Source: Chromatiaceae bacterium (GTDB taxonomy: Bacteria > Pseudomonadota > Gammaproteobacteria > Chromatiales > Chromatiaceae). From it: a DNA stretch of 37,863 nt. Both the position numbers and the translations under genes were made by a program. Of the stretch, positions 26,401 to 34,477 are shown in pieces (the stretch's first letter is position 1; each line of letters begins with the position of its first letter). The notes below the pieces were generated by a model. It was given only the letters and a program-made list of their open reading frames with translations, was not told the origin of the DNA and searched no databases. The stretch is from positions 1 to 37,863 of the forward strand of contig JACDZG010000070.1 of assembly GCA_013426805.1 (NCBI GenBank), read 5' to 3'.

Positions 26401-28010
26401 TCGCCCTGATGGGCAGCGAGTTGCGGCTCGAGAGTGTGCTCGGCCAGGGCAGCGCCTTTTGGTTCGTGCTGTCGTTTCCGTGCGATCAACCCGCGGCATC
26501 CGTTCCGCCGGAGTTGGCGCGGCTCCAGCTGTTGGTGGCCGATGACAGCGCCGCGGCCGGCGTCGCGCTGGTGAGCACCGCCGCCGCCCTGGGCTGGACC
26601 GCCGAACTGGTGACCTCGGGCGAGAGCGCCGTGGAGCGGATCTTGACGCGGCTGGATGCGCCGGGGCGCTACGATGTCTTGCTGCTCGACCGGCAGCTGC
26701 CGGGACAGGACGGCTTGACCACCGCCCACCTGATCCGCGACGCCCTGCGCGAGCGGATCGCGGCCTCGCAACGGCCGCCCATCGTCATCATGGTCACCGC
26801 CGATTCGCGTGACGCACTGTTGGGCGAGTCCGGCCTCGCCGCGGTGGACGCCCTGCTCAGCAAGCCGGTGACGCCCTCCGCCCTCTACAACGCGATCGGC
26901 GCGGCGCTGAGCCGGCGCCGCCGACCGGGGCAGGTCCCGGCGCCGCCGGTGCCGCCGGCGGTCCAGACGCAACGCATGTTCGGGGTGCGGGTGTTGGTGG
27001 TCGATGATAGCGACATCAACCGGGAGGTGGCGCAGAGGATTCTGGAAGACGAGGGGGCCATCGTTCACCTGGCCGGTGATGGTCAGGAGACTCTGGATTG
27101 GTTGCAGGACCATCCGAACGCGGTGGACATCGTGCTGATGGACGTGCAGATGCCGCTGCTGGACGGCTACGCGGCGACCCGCCGGTTGCGTGAAGATGCG
27201 CGCTGGCGCGAATTGCCGATTCTGGCACTCACCGCCGGTGCTTTCCCGGAGTTGCGGGAAGCCGCCCTGGCTGCCGGCATGAACGATTTCATCGCCAAGC
27301 CGTTTGATGTCGACCAGATGATTGCGCTTATCCAGCACTGGACCGGCGGTCGGCCGCAGCCGGTTGCAGGTGACCTGGCCGGAGTTGCGAAGCGGCCGGA
27401 GTCGTCCGTGGCACCGACGCGGGTGGTCCCGACCGTGCCCGGTATCGACCTTGCGACGGGACTCAAGCGATGGCGCAAGATCGCCACCTATCGGACCTAT
27501 CTCGACCGGTTCGCCGCCAATTACGCCAACGCCGGACGGGAGATCGTGACCCTTTGCCGGGAGGGCGACCGCGCAGCGGCGGGGGCACTTGCCCACAAAC
27601 TGGTCGGCGTAGCGGGAAATCTGGCATTACCGCGCGCCCTGAATCTGACCCGGCAGTTAGACCAGCGGCTCAGAACGCAGGAACCGCTCGAGGAACTGGC
27701 CGCGGCCCTGCAAACGGCCATCGACGAGGTATGCGCCGGGATTGCCGTAGAGCGGGCGGTCGCGCGCCCCGCGGTTGTCGCGAGGTCTGCCGATGGCGGG
27801 TCCGCGGGCCTGCGCGCGGTGTTTGATCAACTCTTGCTCGCCCTCGATCGTAACGATCCCGTCCGTTGTGAATCCCTGCTCGCGCAGGTGTCGGGTCGGG
27901 TGGCGGATGTGCCCCTGGCCGCAGTACAGTCGCGCTTGACCGAATGTGATTTTCGCGGAGCCGAGGCCCTGATCCGCGCCTTGTTCCACGACCTGGATCA
28001 ATCAGCCTGA
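23454..28010 (+). CDS. Hybrid sensor kinase: CHASE-PAS x3-HisKA-HATPase-REC-REC-HPt
   Basis: A 1518-residue multistep phosphorelay kinase. Order: membrane helix 41-59; periplasmic CHASE-type sensor about 65-300 ([20 protein letters not shown]); second helix about 344-367; three PAS domains (about 381-500, 505-620, 650-760); HisKA with phosphorylated His791 in [11 protein letters not shown]; ATPase with [19 protein letters not shown] and [11 protein letters not shown]; receiver 1 with Asp1079 (LLLDRQLPG); receiver 2 with Asp1230 ([11 protein letters not shown]) and conserved Lys in AKPF; HPt domain with His1381 ([10 protein letters not shown]). CHASE suggests an extracellular small-molecule ligand. 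The start at 23454 overlaps the J-domain gene. A REC-HD-GYP regulator begins ten bases after the stop and is the likely output partner. Confidence 0.93.
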   Translation: MCCSVNHDERTPALRPAPAASACPSITEARWAGLLKGHPEIMLVALSLLVSLAAWWTAAQWEDARRRAVFREDAQAYARALEVEFQSLVANVESVADFYGASPAVSTSEFAQFTRPLLRRKPTMQAIEWLPRVPASERVDFEAQVRAEGLEGFAIREWSASGLRPAGQRPVYFPVHRLEPLTGNSAALGFDLGSEPQRRAALEQACKTGRPAATPPLTLVQETADQRGLLIFVPRPPDDTGGDAARDRCQRLRGFALGVVRGGDLTEQVLAALPPHGIDLVLRDAALEGDQGLFYVHSSRTRTSGSAPDAAHLVRDPRAYTARLAVADRTLALWAVPRPGAYPMGAWPAVLLGLMLAVSLVSATLLWQRRRSTRQVREREDLFRLFMDHNAAVTWVKDEHGRYMYINKSYERSFGIRPDDCLGKTDFAIWPADLAARFQAHDQAALEQDRPVETNHLVPTVDGRLREWQSLEVPFRDQAGRRYLGGIVVDVTEHKQAELELRRYQQIVDTSSEMLLFIDPDRRLRLANPAYAAFCRSTPGQLQGRLVREVVGEDAYARIGPHLESALAGQSERFSKHVTGVDGRCRYLDSDYRPFWSHDGRVLGVVVSIHDLTEVREAHTALEDQQARLEELVAIRTAALQASETKLRTIYDLLPIGIAVTDGTGRIIDCNRAAEVLLGIARDEHFRTYDGEALTIIRPDGTSMPPQEYADVRAVAEGRAVRDLEMGIVRPDGIRWISVNAMPYPHSDYGVVIAYVDITARKQAAADLLQARALAEQATRMKSEFLANMSHEIRTPMNAVLGFCHLLERQPLAAEARDLVLKVRNASRSLLTLINDILDFSKIEAGRLEIQSAPFRLFGMLDDLAAIMTAAANGKPLELIMTPPPAGCCDRLIGDAGRLQQVLVNLLGNAIKFTERGEVELRIELVTAPARDVRLRFTVRDTGIGISTDHQAQVFAPFSQADSSISRRFGGTGLGLAISRQLVALMGSELRLESVLGQGSAFWFVLSFPCDQPAASVPPELARLQLLVADDSAAAGVALVSTAAALGWTAELVTSGESAVERILTRLDAPGRYDVLLLDRQLPGQDGLTTAHLIRDALRERIAASQRPPIVIMVTADSRDALLGESGLAAVDALLSKPVTPSALYNAIGAALSRRRRPGQVPAPPVPPAVQTQRMFGVRVLVVDDSDINREVAQRILEDEGAIVHLAGDGQETLDWLQDHPNAVDIVLMDVQMPLLDGYAATRRLREDARWRELPILALTAGAFPELREAALAAGMNDFIAKPFDVDQMIALIQHWTGGRPQPVAGDLAGVAKRPESSVAPTRVVPTVPGIDLATGLKRWRKIATYRTYLDRFAANYANAGREIVTLCREGDRAAAGALAHKLVGVAGNLALPRALNLTRQLDQRLRTQEPLEELAAALQTAIDEVCAGIAVERAVARPAVVARSADGGSAGLRAVFDQLLLALDRNDPVRCESLLAQVSGRVADVPLAAVQSRLTECDFRGAEALIRALFHDLDQSA

Positions 28011-28020
28011 GGACCGACTC

Positions 28021-29034
28021 ATGACGCCTAGACCCCTGCTGCTCGTCGACGACGAGGTCACCAATCTGTCGATTCTGCGGGCGATTCTGGAGAATGATTA
28101 TCCCCTGATGTTGGCCCGTGATGGTGCCGAGGCCATCCGTCTGGCGCTCAAGCATTGGCCGGCGCTCATTCTGCTCGACATTCAGATGCCTGATATGGAT
28201 GGGTACGCGGTGTGTCGAGCGCTCAAGGCCGATCCGCGGACTGAAGATATTCCGGTGATATTTGTCACCGTCTTGTCGGACCCGGGAGAAGAGGAAGCCG
28301 GATTCGCCGTGGGCGCTGTCGATTACCTGACCAAACCGGTGTCCCCCGGAATCGTGCGGGCGCGGGTGCGTGCGCACCTGTCGCTGGTCCATAACAGGGA
28401 ATTGGAGAAGCGCAGCCGCGACGCGATTTTAATGCTCGCTAAAGTCGGACATTACAACGATGTCGATAGCGATCTACACAACTGGCGGATGGCAGCCGTT
28501 GCCCGCGAACTTGCCGCGGCGGTCGGTTGGTCCCAAGCGGATTGCGACCTGCTGGAACTGGCGGCACCGCTGCACGACACCGGCAAGATCGGTATCCCCA
28601 GTGCGATCTGGCGCAAACCCGGCACCTTGGACCCCGACGAATGGACGCTGATGAAGACCCACTGTGAGATCGGTTTTGAGATCCTGTCCAACAGCGACGC
28701 ACCGGTCTTTCGGTTGGCCGCCGAAATCGCGCGGTATCATCACGAATGGTGGGACGGCAGCGGCTACCCGGAAGGCCTGGTCGGAAAGGCCATTCCCGAA
28801 TCGGCGCGAATCGTCGCCGTGGCCGATGTCTTCGACACGCTCAGCATGAAGCAGCCATACCGGGACGCCTGGTCCCTGGAACAGGTCATGACGACACTGC
28901 GTGCGGACGCCGGCAGGCATTTCGACCCGTCACTGATCGCCGCCTTCGATGGCTGTCTGCCGCGCATCCTGGAGATCAAAGCCGATTGGGACAAAAGCCA
29001 GGAACTGCCGCAACAGCGATTGCCATTGCCATGA
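28021..29034 (+). CDS. Response regulator with HD-GYP c-di-GMP phosphodiesterase output
   Basis: A 337-residue protein. The receiver domain (1-120) has the acidic pocket in LLVDDE, phosphoacceptor Asp53 in LILLDIQMPDMDGYAVC, and Lys in LTKPV. The HD-GYP domain (about 140-320) has LHDTGKIGIPSAIW with His185-Asp186, MKTHCEIGFEIL, and YHHEWWDGSGYPEGL carrying the GYP triad, then ADVFDTL. Such proteins degrade cyclic di-GMP and link two-component signals to motility or biofilm state. It follows the hybrid kinase by ten bases, so the HPt of that kinase probably phosphorylates Asp53. All catalytic residues look present. Confidence 0.94.
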   Translation: MTPRPLLLVDDEVTNLSILRAILENDYPLMLARDGAEAIRLALKHWPALILLDIQMPDMDGYAVCRALKADPRTEDIPVIFVTVLSDPGEEEAGFAVGAVDYLTKPVSPGIVRARVRAHLSLVHNRELEKRSRDAILMLAKVGHYNDVDSDLHNWRMAAVARELAAAVGWSQADCDLLELAAPLHDTGKIGIPSAIWRKPGTLDPDEWTLMKTHCEIGFEILSNSDAPVFRLAAEIARYHHEWWDGSGYPEGLVGKAIPESARIVAVADVFDTLSMKQPYRDAWSLEQVMTTLRADAGRHFDPSLIAAFDGCLPRILEIKADWDKSQELPQQRLPLP

Positions 29035-29138
29035 ACAATTCGCGCGGATTCATCTCTCATTCGCAAGCCGGCACTGACCTCGGCGGGAGACCTGACCTGC
29101 CGTTACGGATTGGCCCGCACCCACCTTTGCTCCCAGGT

Positions 29139-29169
29139 GCATGTCGGTGCGACTTCAGTCGCACCGACA
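29139..29169. repeat. REP hairpin, right-pointing copy flanking the RAYT
   Basis: TGTCGGTGCGAC (29142-29153), loop TTCA, and GTCGCACCGACA (29158-29169) form a perfect 12-bp stem. The head GCATGTCGGTGCGA (29139-29152) is repeated exactly but inverted at 29680-29693 on the other side of the transposase gene. The 3' flank (CTGACCGGTATCCA and onward) is nearly identical to that of the copy at 33224-33253. Confidence 0.8.
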
Positions 29170-29199
29170 CTGACCGGTATCCAAATTGCCGGAAATCGC

Positions 29200-29691
29200 C
29201 TAAAGCCAAACCGCATCCCAATGCGGATAGTCCCCGACCCGCTCCACCACCCCTGCCCGCAGCGGATTGGCGATGATATAGCGCGCGACCTGCCGGCTGT
29301 CCTCATCCGGTCGTAGCGCATGGTCATGAAATGCCCTCTGCCACAACGGCCCCGCCCGCCCCGGCCGGGTGTTGACCCGATGCGCGGATCGTGCCTTGAA
29401 TCGCTTCATCACCGTTGACAGCGACAGGGCGCCCACGAGCTGAAATAACCAGTGCACATGATCCGGCATCACCACCCAGGCCAGGGAGGCGACAGCCTCT
29501 GCATCATGCAGGGCGCGCATCTCGGCGATCACCAGCCGGGCGCACCAGAAATCCGCGAACCAGCGTGACTGGCGATCGGCCAGCACGGTGGTGACGAAAT
29601 AGGCGTGGCTCCGTTCGGACCAGCGGCCTTTGCGTAAATCGTCATAGGGTAACGCCGAATTCTCCGGGTGCGAATCAATTCGCACCGACAT
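29200..29691 (-). CDS. REP-associated tyrosine transposase (RAYT, Y1/HUH family)
   Basis: A 163-residue single-strand nuclease of the Y1 transposase family tied to REP elements. RKGRWSERSHAYFVTTVLAD starts the fold. MPDHVHWLF holds the HUH histidine pair (His-Val-His), and ARYIIANPLRAGVVE carries the catalytic Tyr. The C-terminus YPHWDAVWL is typical. RAYTs bind and nick REP hairpins in single-stranded DNA; here identical REP heads lie on both sides in inverted orientation, as expected. The start is uncertain: the ATG at 29691 lies inside the upstream REP, so the hairpin would provide the first codons; a TTG at 29751 would overlap the lyase gene. Confidence 0.85.
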   Translation of the reverse strand: MSVRIDSHPENSALPYDDLRKGRWSERSHAYFVTTVLADRQSRWFADFWCARLVIAEMRALHDAEAVASLAWVVMPDHVHWLFQLVGALSLSTVMKRFKARSAHRVNTRPGRAGPLWQRAFHDHALRPDEDSRQVARYIIANPLRAGVVERVGDYPHWDAVWL

Positions 29692-29693
29692 GC
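29667..29693. repeat. REP hairpin at the 5' end of the RAYT gene
   Basis: GGTGCGAA (29667-29674), loop TCAA, and TTCGCACC (29679-29686) pair perfectly. The adjoining TCGCACCGACATGC (29680-29693) is the exact reverse complement of 29139-29152. It overlaps the likely start codon of the transposase (CAT complement, 29689-29691), so it may regulate its expression. Confidence 0.75.
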
Positions 29694-29731
29694 GCTGGTC
29701 TCCGGGATTTGTCGCATTGCTGATGCATCCA

Positions 29732-30904
29732 TCACCCCAAGGCCGCGGCAAGCTGCTCCAGCGCCTGCTGGATGACCGCCCGCGGGGCGCCCAGATTGAG
29801 TCGCATGTGGCCGCTGCCGCCGGTGCCGAAGAGGGTCCCCGGACTCAAGCCCAGACCGGCACGCTGGATGAAGAAGGCGTGCAGGGCGGCATCGTCCAGG
29901 TCCAGTCCCCGGCAGTCGAGCCACAGGAGATAGGTGCCCTCGGGCCGGATCGCGGTGATGCCGGGCAATCGGGCGGCGATGAAGTCCAGCGCCAGATCGC
30001 GATTGCCCGCGAGGTAACCGAGCAGGGCGTCGAGCCAGGGGCCGCCTTCACGGTAGGCGGCGGTGAAGCCGGCGACGCTGAACGGGTTGCTCGCGCTGAC
30101 ATGAAAGGTGTCGAACACCCGGCGCAGAGTGCGGCGCTGGGTCGGGTCGGGGCAGATGAGCGCGGAGAGTCCGAGACCGGGGATGTTGAAGGTCTTGCTC
30201 GGCGCCGCGGCGGTGATGACGGAGGCGGGATCATCCGTCAGTCGCGCCAGGGGGTGATGGACCTGGCCCGGAAGGCACAGGTCGTGATGGATCTCATCCG
30301 ACAGGACCACCATCCGGTGGCGACGGGTGATGTCCAGCAGGGCGGTCAGTTCGTCCGTGCGCCAGACCCGTCCAACCGGGTTGTGCGGCGAGCACAGGAT
30401 CAGCAGACGTGCGCCCGTGGCGGCGCAGTGTTCCAGATGATCCAGGTCGAACGCGTAGCCCGCGGGCGTGGGACGCAGCGGGTTCTCCACCACCCGCCGA
30501 CCGTTGGCCCGGACCACCGAGAAGAAGGGGGCATAGACCGGGGGTTGAACGATCACCGCCTCGCCGGGCTCGGTCAGGGCCTGGACGACCGCGGCGAGCG
30601 AGGGCACCACCCCCGGCGCCATGATGACCCAGTCGCGCTCGATGACCCAGTGGTGCCGCGTGCGCATCCAGTCGGCCAGAGCGTCGAAGAGCGCATCGGG
30701 AAACAGCGTGTAGCCGTAGACCGGGTGTGCCGCCCGCGCGGTCAGGGCGCGGGTGACCGCCGCCGGCGCGGGCAGATCCATATCGGCAACCCACAGGGGC
30801 AGCACGCCGGGGTCACCGAACTGCGCCGGGCGCGCGTCCCACTTGACCGCGGCTGTTCCCTCCCGGTTGATCGGTCGGTCGAAATCCAGTTCGGTCCTGT
30901 TCAT
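29732..30904 (-). CDS. PLP-dependent C-S lyase (PatB/MalY type), probable ovothiol lyase
   Basis: A 390-residue fold-type I PLP enzyme of the PatB/MalY group: VKWDARPAQFGDPGVLPLWV, ADMDLPAP, HPVYGYTL, the cofactor-contact CSPHNPVGRVW, LSDEIHHDL, and the Schiff-base Lys in AAPSKTFNIPGL, ending with MRLNLGAPRAVI. These enzymes cleave carbon-sulfur bonds of cystathionine-like substrates. The gene overlaps ovoA by four bases (30901-30904), and ovothiol synthesis needs a PLP lyase (OvoB function) to split the 5-histidylcysteine sulfoxide made by OvoA. Context therefore favours that role over cystathionine beta-lyase. The start MNRTELDFDRP fits the family; the earlier frame overlaps ovoA. Confidence 0.88.
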   Translation of the reverse strand: MNRTELDFDRPINREGTAAVKWDARPAQFGDPGVLPLWVADMDLPAPAAVTRALTARAAHPVYGYTLFPDALFDALADWMRTRHHWVIERDWVIMAPGVVPSLAAVVQALTEPGEAVIVQPPVYAPFFSVVRANGRRVVENPLRPTPAGYAFDLDHLEHCAATGARLLILCSPHNPVGRVWRTDELTALLDITRRHRMVVLSDEIHHDLCLPGQVHHPLARLTDDPASVITAAAPSKTFNIPGLGLSALICPDPTQRRTLRRVFDTFHVSASNPFSVAGFTAAYREGGPWLDALLGYLAGNRDLALDFIAARLPGITAIRPEGTYLLWLDCRGLDLDDAALHAFFIQRAGLGLSPGTLFGTGGSGHMRLNLGAPRAVIQQALEQLAAALG

Positions 30905-33039
30905 GTGCGGGGGGCATCCTCGCACTCCGCAAGACGCTCCCAAACCGTTACCTCGGAGAGGCTGTGCTGGAATTTACGGCGGGTTTCGCGGATCACGAAG
31001 GGGACCTCCAGCGGGCCTTCGATCAATCGGAAGTGGGTGCTCAGCACCGCCTTGAGTCCATCCAGCGTGGTGACGTTCTCCCCGTCGCGTTTGAAGCCGC
31101 CCAGCCATTCCTCCCGCGGGGTGTGCTCGGTGAGCCAGGTGTAGGGCGAGGCGATGAGCAGCAAGCCGCCGGGGTTGATGCGCTCGTGACACTGGGCGAG
31201 GAAGCGTGTCGGGCTGTAGAGCCGGTCGATCAGATTGGCGGCCACGAGCAAATCATAGCCGGTGAACGGAGCCTTGAGGTTACAGGCGTCGCCTTGAACG
31301 AAGGTCACCCGGCCCCGCGCCTCGGTGAGATCCAGGTCCTTCAGCCAGACCTCTCGCCAGGAGACCAGTTCGCCCTCGTCCACCAGCGTGTAGCGCAGCA
31401 CGCCCTGATCCGCCAGCTGCGCGCCCAGGCCGATGAAGCGGGCGGAGAAATCCATGCCGGTCACCTCCTCGAAGCGGCGCGCCAGTTCGAAGGTGGTGCG
31501 GCCCGTCGCACAGCCCAGATCCAGCGCGCGGCGGGCCGGACGGTCGCCGAGACAGCGCAGCGCGATGTCGGCGAGCGCCCGCGGGAAGTTGGGTACGCCG
31601 TGATACTGGGCGCCATAGTGGAACTCGGCGTATTCGGAGAGCAGGCGGTCGGTCTCGTAGTGCGAGGCCGGCGGCAGTCCGGGCGCCGCGCCGACCACCG
31701 TGCGGAAGCCGGCGTGCTGGAAGAAATGGCGGCGGAAGGCGTAGCGGGCGGACCGCAGTGACTCGTTGCCGCTGGAAATCCAGGACCCGCCCTTCATCAG
31801 ATTGTGGCGTTCGTCGAAGGTCGGGGTGGTGAAGTCATCGTAGAGCGGATGCACCCGGAATCCGGCGAACGGGTAGATCGGGGTCTCGGTCCACTGCCAT
31901 ACATTGCCCGTCACATCGCAGAACTCACCCTGCGCAAAGCGCTCCACCGGGCAGGATGAGGCCCAATGATCCAAATGCAGGTTGGCGGCGGCCGGTCGAT
32001 CCGCGGGGACCTCGGGGCAGCCGGCGACAGCATGAAGGCGATACCACTCGTCCTCGGTCGGCAGCCGCACCAGTGCGCCGGTCTGCTCCGCCTTCCACAG
32101 ACAGAATGCCTTGGCCTCGTGATAGTTGACCTCCACCGGCCAGTTCCAGGGCATCGGGACGGTTTCCAGCATCAGGCGCAGGCGCCAGCCGGCGGGCTCC
32201 GGGACCCAGAAGGTCGGGAAGCGCGCCTGACTGAATTGACGCCAGGCCAGGCCCTCGGGAGTCCACCAACCGTCGGTCTCGTAGCCGCCGGTCTCGACGA
32301 AAGCCAGGAATTCACGGTTGGAGACCAGTGTCCGCGACGCCGCGAACGCCGGGACCTCGGCCTCATGGAGCCCATATTCATTGTCCCAGCCATAGTGGCG
32401 CGCGCTCGCCTGGTCCTTCGCGAGCCGGATCGACCCGGCGGCGACCGGCACCAGCGGATTGGCCGGCGGTTCGCCCGTCTCCCGACAGGGTTCCCAGGCC
32501 GGGTCGGTGCGCAGGCAGTCCAGCGACTGCTGCCGGATCAGCACTGACGAGGTTTCCAGATGAATGCGTTCATGTTCGATGCCCATCAGGATCGGCCACC
32601 AGGGGCTGTCCCAATGGATCGGCAGCCGCAGCGGCAGCCGCTCGATCAGGCCGATCACGGCGGTGCGGACGCGCTGGCGATAGTCGCGTACGGCCTGAAC
32701 CGAAGGCCAGTCGTAGTTCGACTCGTCCAGATCGTCCCAGGACATCTCGTCCACGCCCACCGCGAACATCGACTCGAAGCGGGGCTCGATCCGCTGCTCC
32801 AGCAGGCCCGCGAGGATTAGTTTATTGATAAAGAAGGTCGCCGTGTGGCCGAAATAGAAGATCAGTGGATGGCGCAGGGCGATCGGTTTGCGATAGTAGG
32901 CCTCTGCCGTGACCAGGGTGGCAAACAGCGACTCATACCGGTCGAAGGTCGCGATGAAATAATCGCGGATTTCGCGGCGCTTGGCCTCGGGATCCGCGTC
33001 GTGCAGCAGTGGGGTGCGGGGGAAGCGTTCCGTATTCAT
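30901..33039 (-). CDS. ovoA: 5-histidylcysteine sulfoxide synthase / mercaptohistidine methyltransferase (OvoA)
   Basis: Bifunctional ovothiol A enzyme of 712 residues. The N-terminal DinB-like part has the iron ligands His65 (FGHTATFF) and the His156-ERI-His160 pair (IEHERIHLE). The formylglycine-enzyme-like sulfatase-modifying domain follows with VNYHEAKAFCLWKAEQTG, RLPTEDEW, VTGNVWQWTETP and MKGGSWISSGNE. The C-terminal methyltransferase (about 470-712) has LDLGCATGRTTFEL and continues to ASPYTWLTEHTPREEW. It couples Cys to C5 of His with oxygen, then N-methylates the mercaptohistidine. Ovothiol is a redox thiol against peroxide. The start MNTERFPRTPLLHD is at the family N-terminus. It is the first gene of a two-gene operon. 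Confidence 0.95.
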   Translation of the reverse strand: MNTERFPRTPLLHDADPEAKRREIRDYFIATFDRYESLFATLVTAEAYYRKPIALRHPLIFYFGHTATFFINKLILAGLLEQRIEPRFESMFAVGVDEMSWDDLDESNYDWPSVQAVRDYRQRVRTAVIGLIERLPLRLPIHWDSPWWPILMGIEHERIHLETSSVLIRQQSLDCLRTDPAWEPCRETGEPPANPLVPVAAGSIRLAKDQASARHYGWDNEYGLHEAEVPAFAASRTLVSNREFLAFVETGGYETDGWWTPEGLAWRQFSQARFPTFWVPEPAGWRLRLMLETVPMPWNWPVEVNYHEAKAFCLWKAEQTGALVRLPTEDEWYRLHAVAGCPEVPADRPAAANLHLDHWASSCPVERFAQGEFCDVTGNVWQWTETPIYPFAGFRVHPLYDDFTTPTFDERHNLMKGGSWISSGNESLRSARYAFRRHFFQHAGFRTVVGAAPGLPPASHYETDRLLSEYAEFHYGAQYHGVPNFPRALADIALRCLGDRPARRALDLGCATGRTTFELARRFEEVTGMDFSARFIGLGAQLADQGVLRYTLVDEGELVSWREVWLKDLDLTEARGRVTFVQGDACNLKAPFTGYDLLVAANLIDRLYSPTRFLAQCHERINPGGLLLIASPYTWLTEHTPREEWLGGFKRDGENVTTLDGLKAVLSTHFRLIEGPLEVPFVIRETRRKFQHSLSEVTVWERLAECEDAPRT

Positions 33040-33592
33040 GGCGTTGTGTGTAATCTGGTTGCCGTCGGCACCGGCGGGCACCGCCGATAGCCCGCTAATT
33101 TATGGGCCAGAGGGCGGGAAAAACAGGGATGTCCGGATCGATCGACGCTGCGGCGCCCCGCGCGCGCGCGTGATCGCGCCGGACGCCCGGCCGGTCAAGC
33201 CATCCCTAACCGGGCCGGGTGTCGTGTAGGTGCGACTTCAGTCGCACCTACACTGACCGGTATCCACATTGTCGGAAATCGCTTAGGTCTCGCAGGTTCA
33301 TCTCGGTGTCCGCTGGGGTGAACCGACAAGACGCAGTTTTCGCACCAAGTCACAAAGATCAAATATCAGAGATCGTGGATCAAAGATCAATGATTAATAA
33401 ACTGCTGTGATTCTTATAAGCCTTCGTCAACCCTGTGCATCGACCGCGCGTTTCGAATCCGCGCGCGCCGGCCCTTGTGCAGTGCAGCAACCGGACCCAT
33501 AATCATCCGAAGTTGACGAGTCGAAGACGCCGACTTAACTGCTTTCCTGATTTCAAACGACCCAACCAGCTTCTTCACCCGCGGACCGACCC
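33040..33592. other. Intergenic region between divergent ovoA and cysD
   Basis: About 550 bases without a supported gene. It holds a REP hairpin (33224-33253) with its conserved tail to about 33288, then an AT-rich stretch (33350-33420) with repeated GATCA words and a TATAAG (33415-33420) that could be a -10 for cysD; no good -35 is seen. The last 90 bases before cysD show no structure. Promoters for both operons are expected here. Confidence 0.5.
33224..33253. repeat. Distant REP hairpin copy with compensated stem change
   Basis: GTGTAGGTGCGAC (33224-33236), loop TTCA, and GTCGCACCTACAC (33241-33253) form a perfect 13-bp stem. Compared with the copy at 29142-29169, one stem pair has changed from C-G to A-T on both arms, keeping the pairing. 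The following about 35 bases (CTGACCGGTATCCACATT and on) match the other copy with few differences. Confidence 0.78.
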
Positions 33593-34477
33593 ATGCTCAC
33601 CCTAGAAGCAGAATCCATAGAAATTATCCGCGAGGCCGTGGCGACGGCCCGCAATCCCGTCATGATGTACTCCATCGGCAAAGACTCCTCGGTCATGCTG
33701 CACCTGGCACGCAAAGCTTTCTATCCCGCACCGCCGCCGTTCCCGCTGCTGCATGTCGATACCGGCTGGAAGTTCGCCGAGATGTACCAGCACCGGACCC
33801 GCATGGTGGAGGAGAGCGGGATGAAGCTCATCACCCACACCAACCCGGAGGGGGTCGCGGCGGGGGTCAATCCATTCACCCACGGCAGTAACTACCATAC
33901 CGATGTCATGAAAACCCAGGCGCTCAAGCAAGCCCTCGATGCCCTGGGCAGTGATGTGGTATTCGGCGGTGCCCGGCGCGACGAGGAAAAGAGCCGGGCC
34001 AAGGAGCGTGTCTTCTCATTCCGCGCGGCGGGTCATCGCTGGGATCCCAAAGCCCAGCGCCCGGAGCTGTGGAATCTGTATAACACCCACGTCAAACCCG
34101 GCGAGACCATCCGGGTCTTTCCGATCAGTAACTGGACCGAACTCGACATCTGGCAATACATTCACGCCGAGGGGATTCCGATCGTCCCGCTCTATTTGGC
34201 GGCGGAGCGGCCGGTGGTGCAGCGCGATGGTCAATGGATCATGGTCGATGACGACCGTTACCCCTTCGCGCCGGGTGAACAGGCGGTGATGAAGCGCGTG
34301 CGCTTCCGCACCCTTGGCTGCTGGCCGCTGACGGCCGCCGTCGAGAGCGATGCCGATACGCTGGAGGCGGTGATCGCCGAGACCTTCAATGCCCGCAGTT
34401 CGGAGCGTCAAGGCCGGTTGATCGATGCCGATACCCCCGGATCGATGGAGAAGAAGAAGCAAGAGGGTTATTTCTGA
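33593..34477 (+). CDS. cysD: Sulfate adenylyltransferase subunit 2 (CysD)
   Basis: Small, catalytic subunit of the GTP-linked ATP sulfurylase, which makes adenosine 5'-phosphosulfate from sulfate and ATP. The 294-residue protein has the PP-loop [54 protein letters not shown], and a C-terminus [20 protein letters not shown], all diagnostic. The ATG at 33593 gives the normal N-terminus ([16 protein letters not shown]). It overlaps cysNC by one base (TGATG), so the two are co-translated. In sulfur oxidisers assimilatory use is the default reading. Confidence 0.97.
   Translation: MLTLEAESIEIIREAVATARNPVMMYSIGKDSSVMLHLARKAFYPAPPPFPLLHVDTGWKFAEMYQHRTRMVEESGMKLITHTNPEGVAAGVNPFTHGSNYHTDVMKTQALKQALDALGSDVVFGGARRDEEKSRAKERVFSFRAAGHRWDPKAQRPELWNLYNTHVKPGETIRVFPISNWTELDIWQYIHAEGIPIVPLYLAAERPVVQRDGQWIMVDDDRYPFAPGEQAVMKRVRFRTLGCWPLTAAVESDADTLEAVIAETFNARSSERQGRLIDADTPGSMEKKKQEGYF

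Noticed and set aside
25062-27596. Very long minus-strand open frame (844 codons) opposite the sensor kinase
   Set aside because: It is antisense to a clearly coding kinase in GC-rich DNA and reads His/Gly/Gln-rich sequence with no domain.
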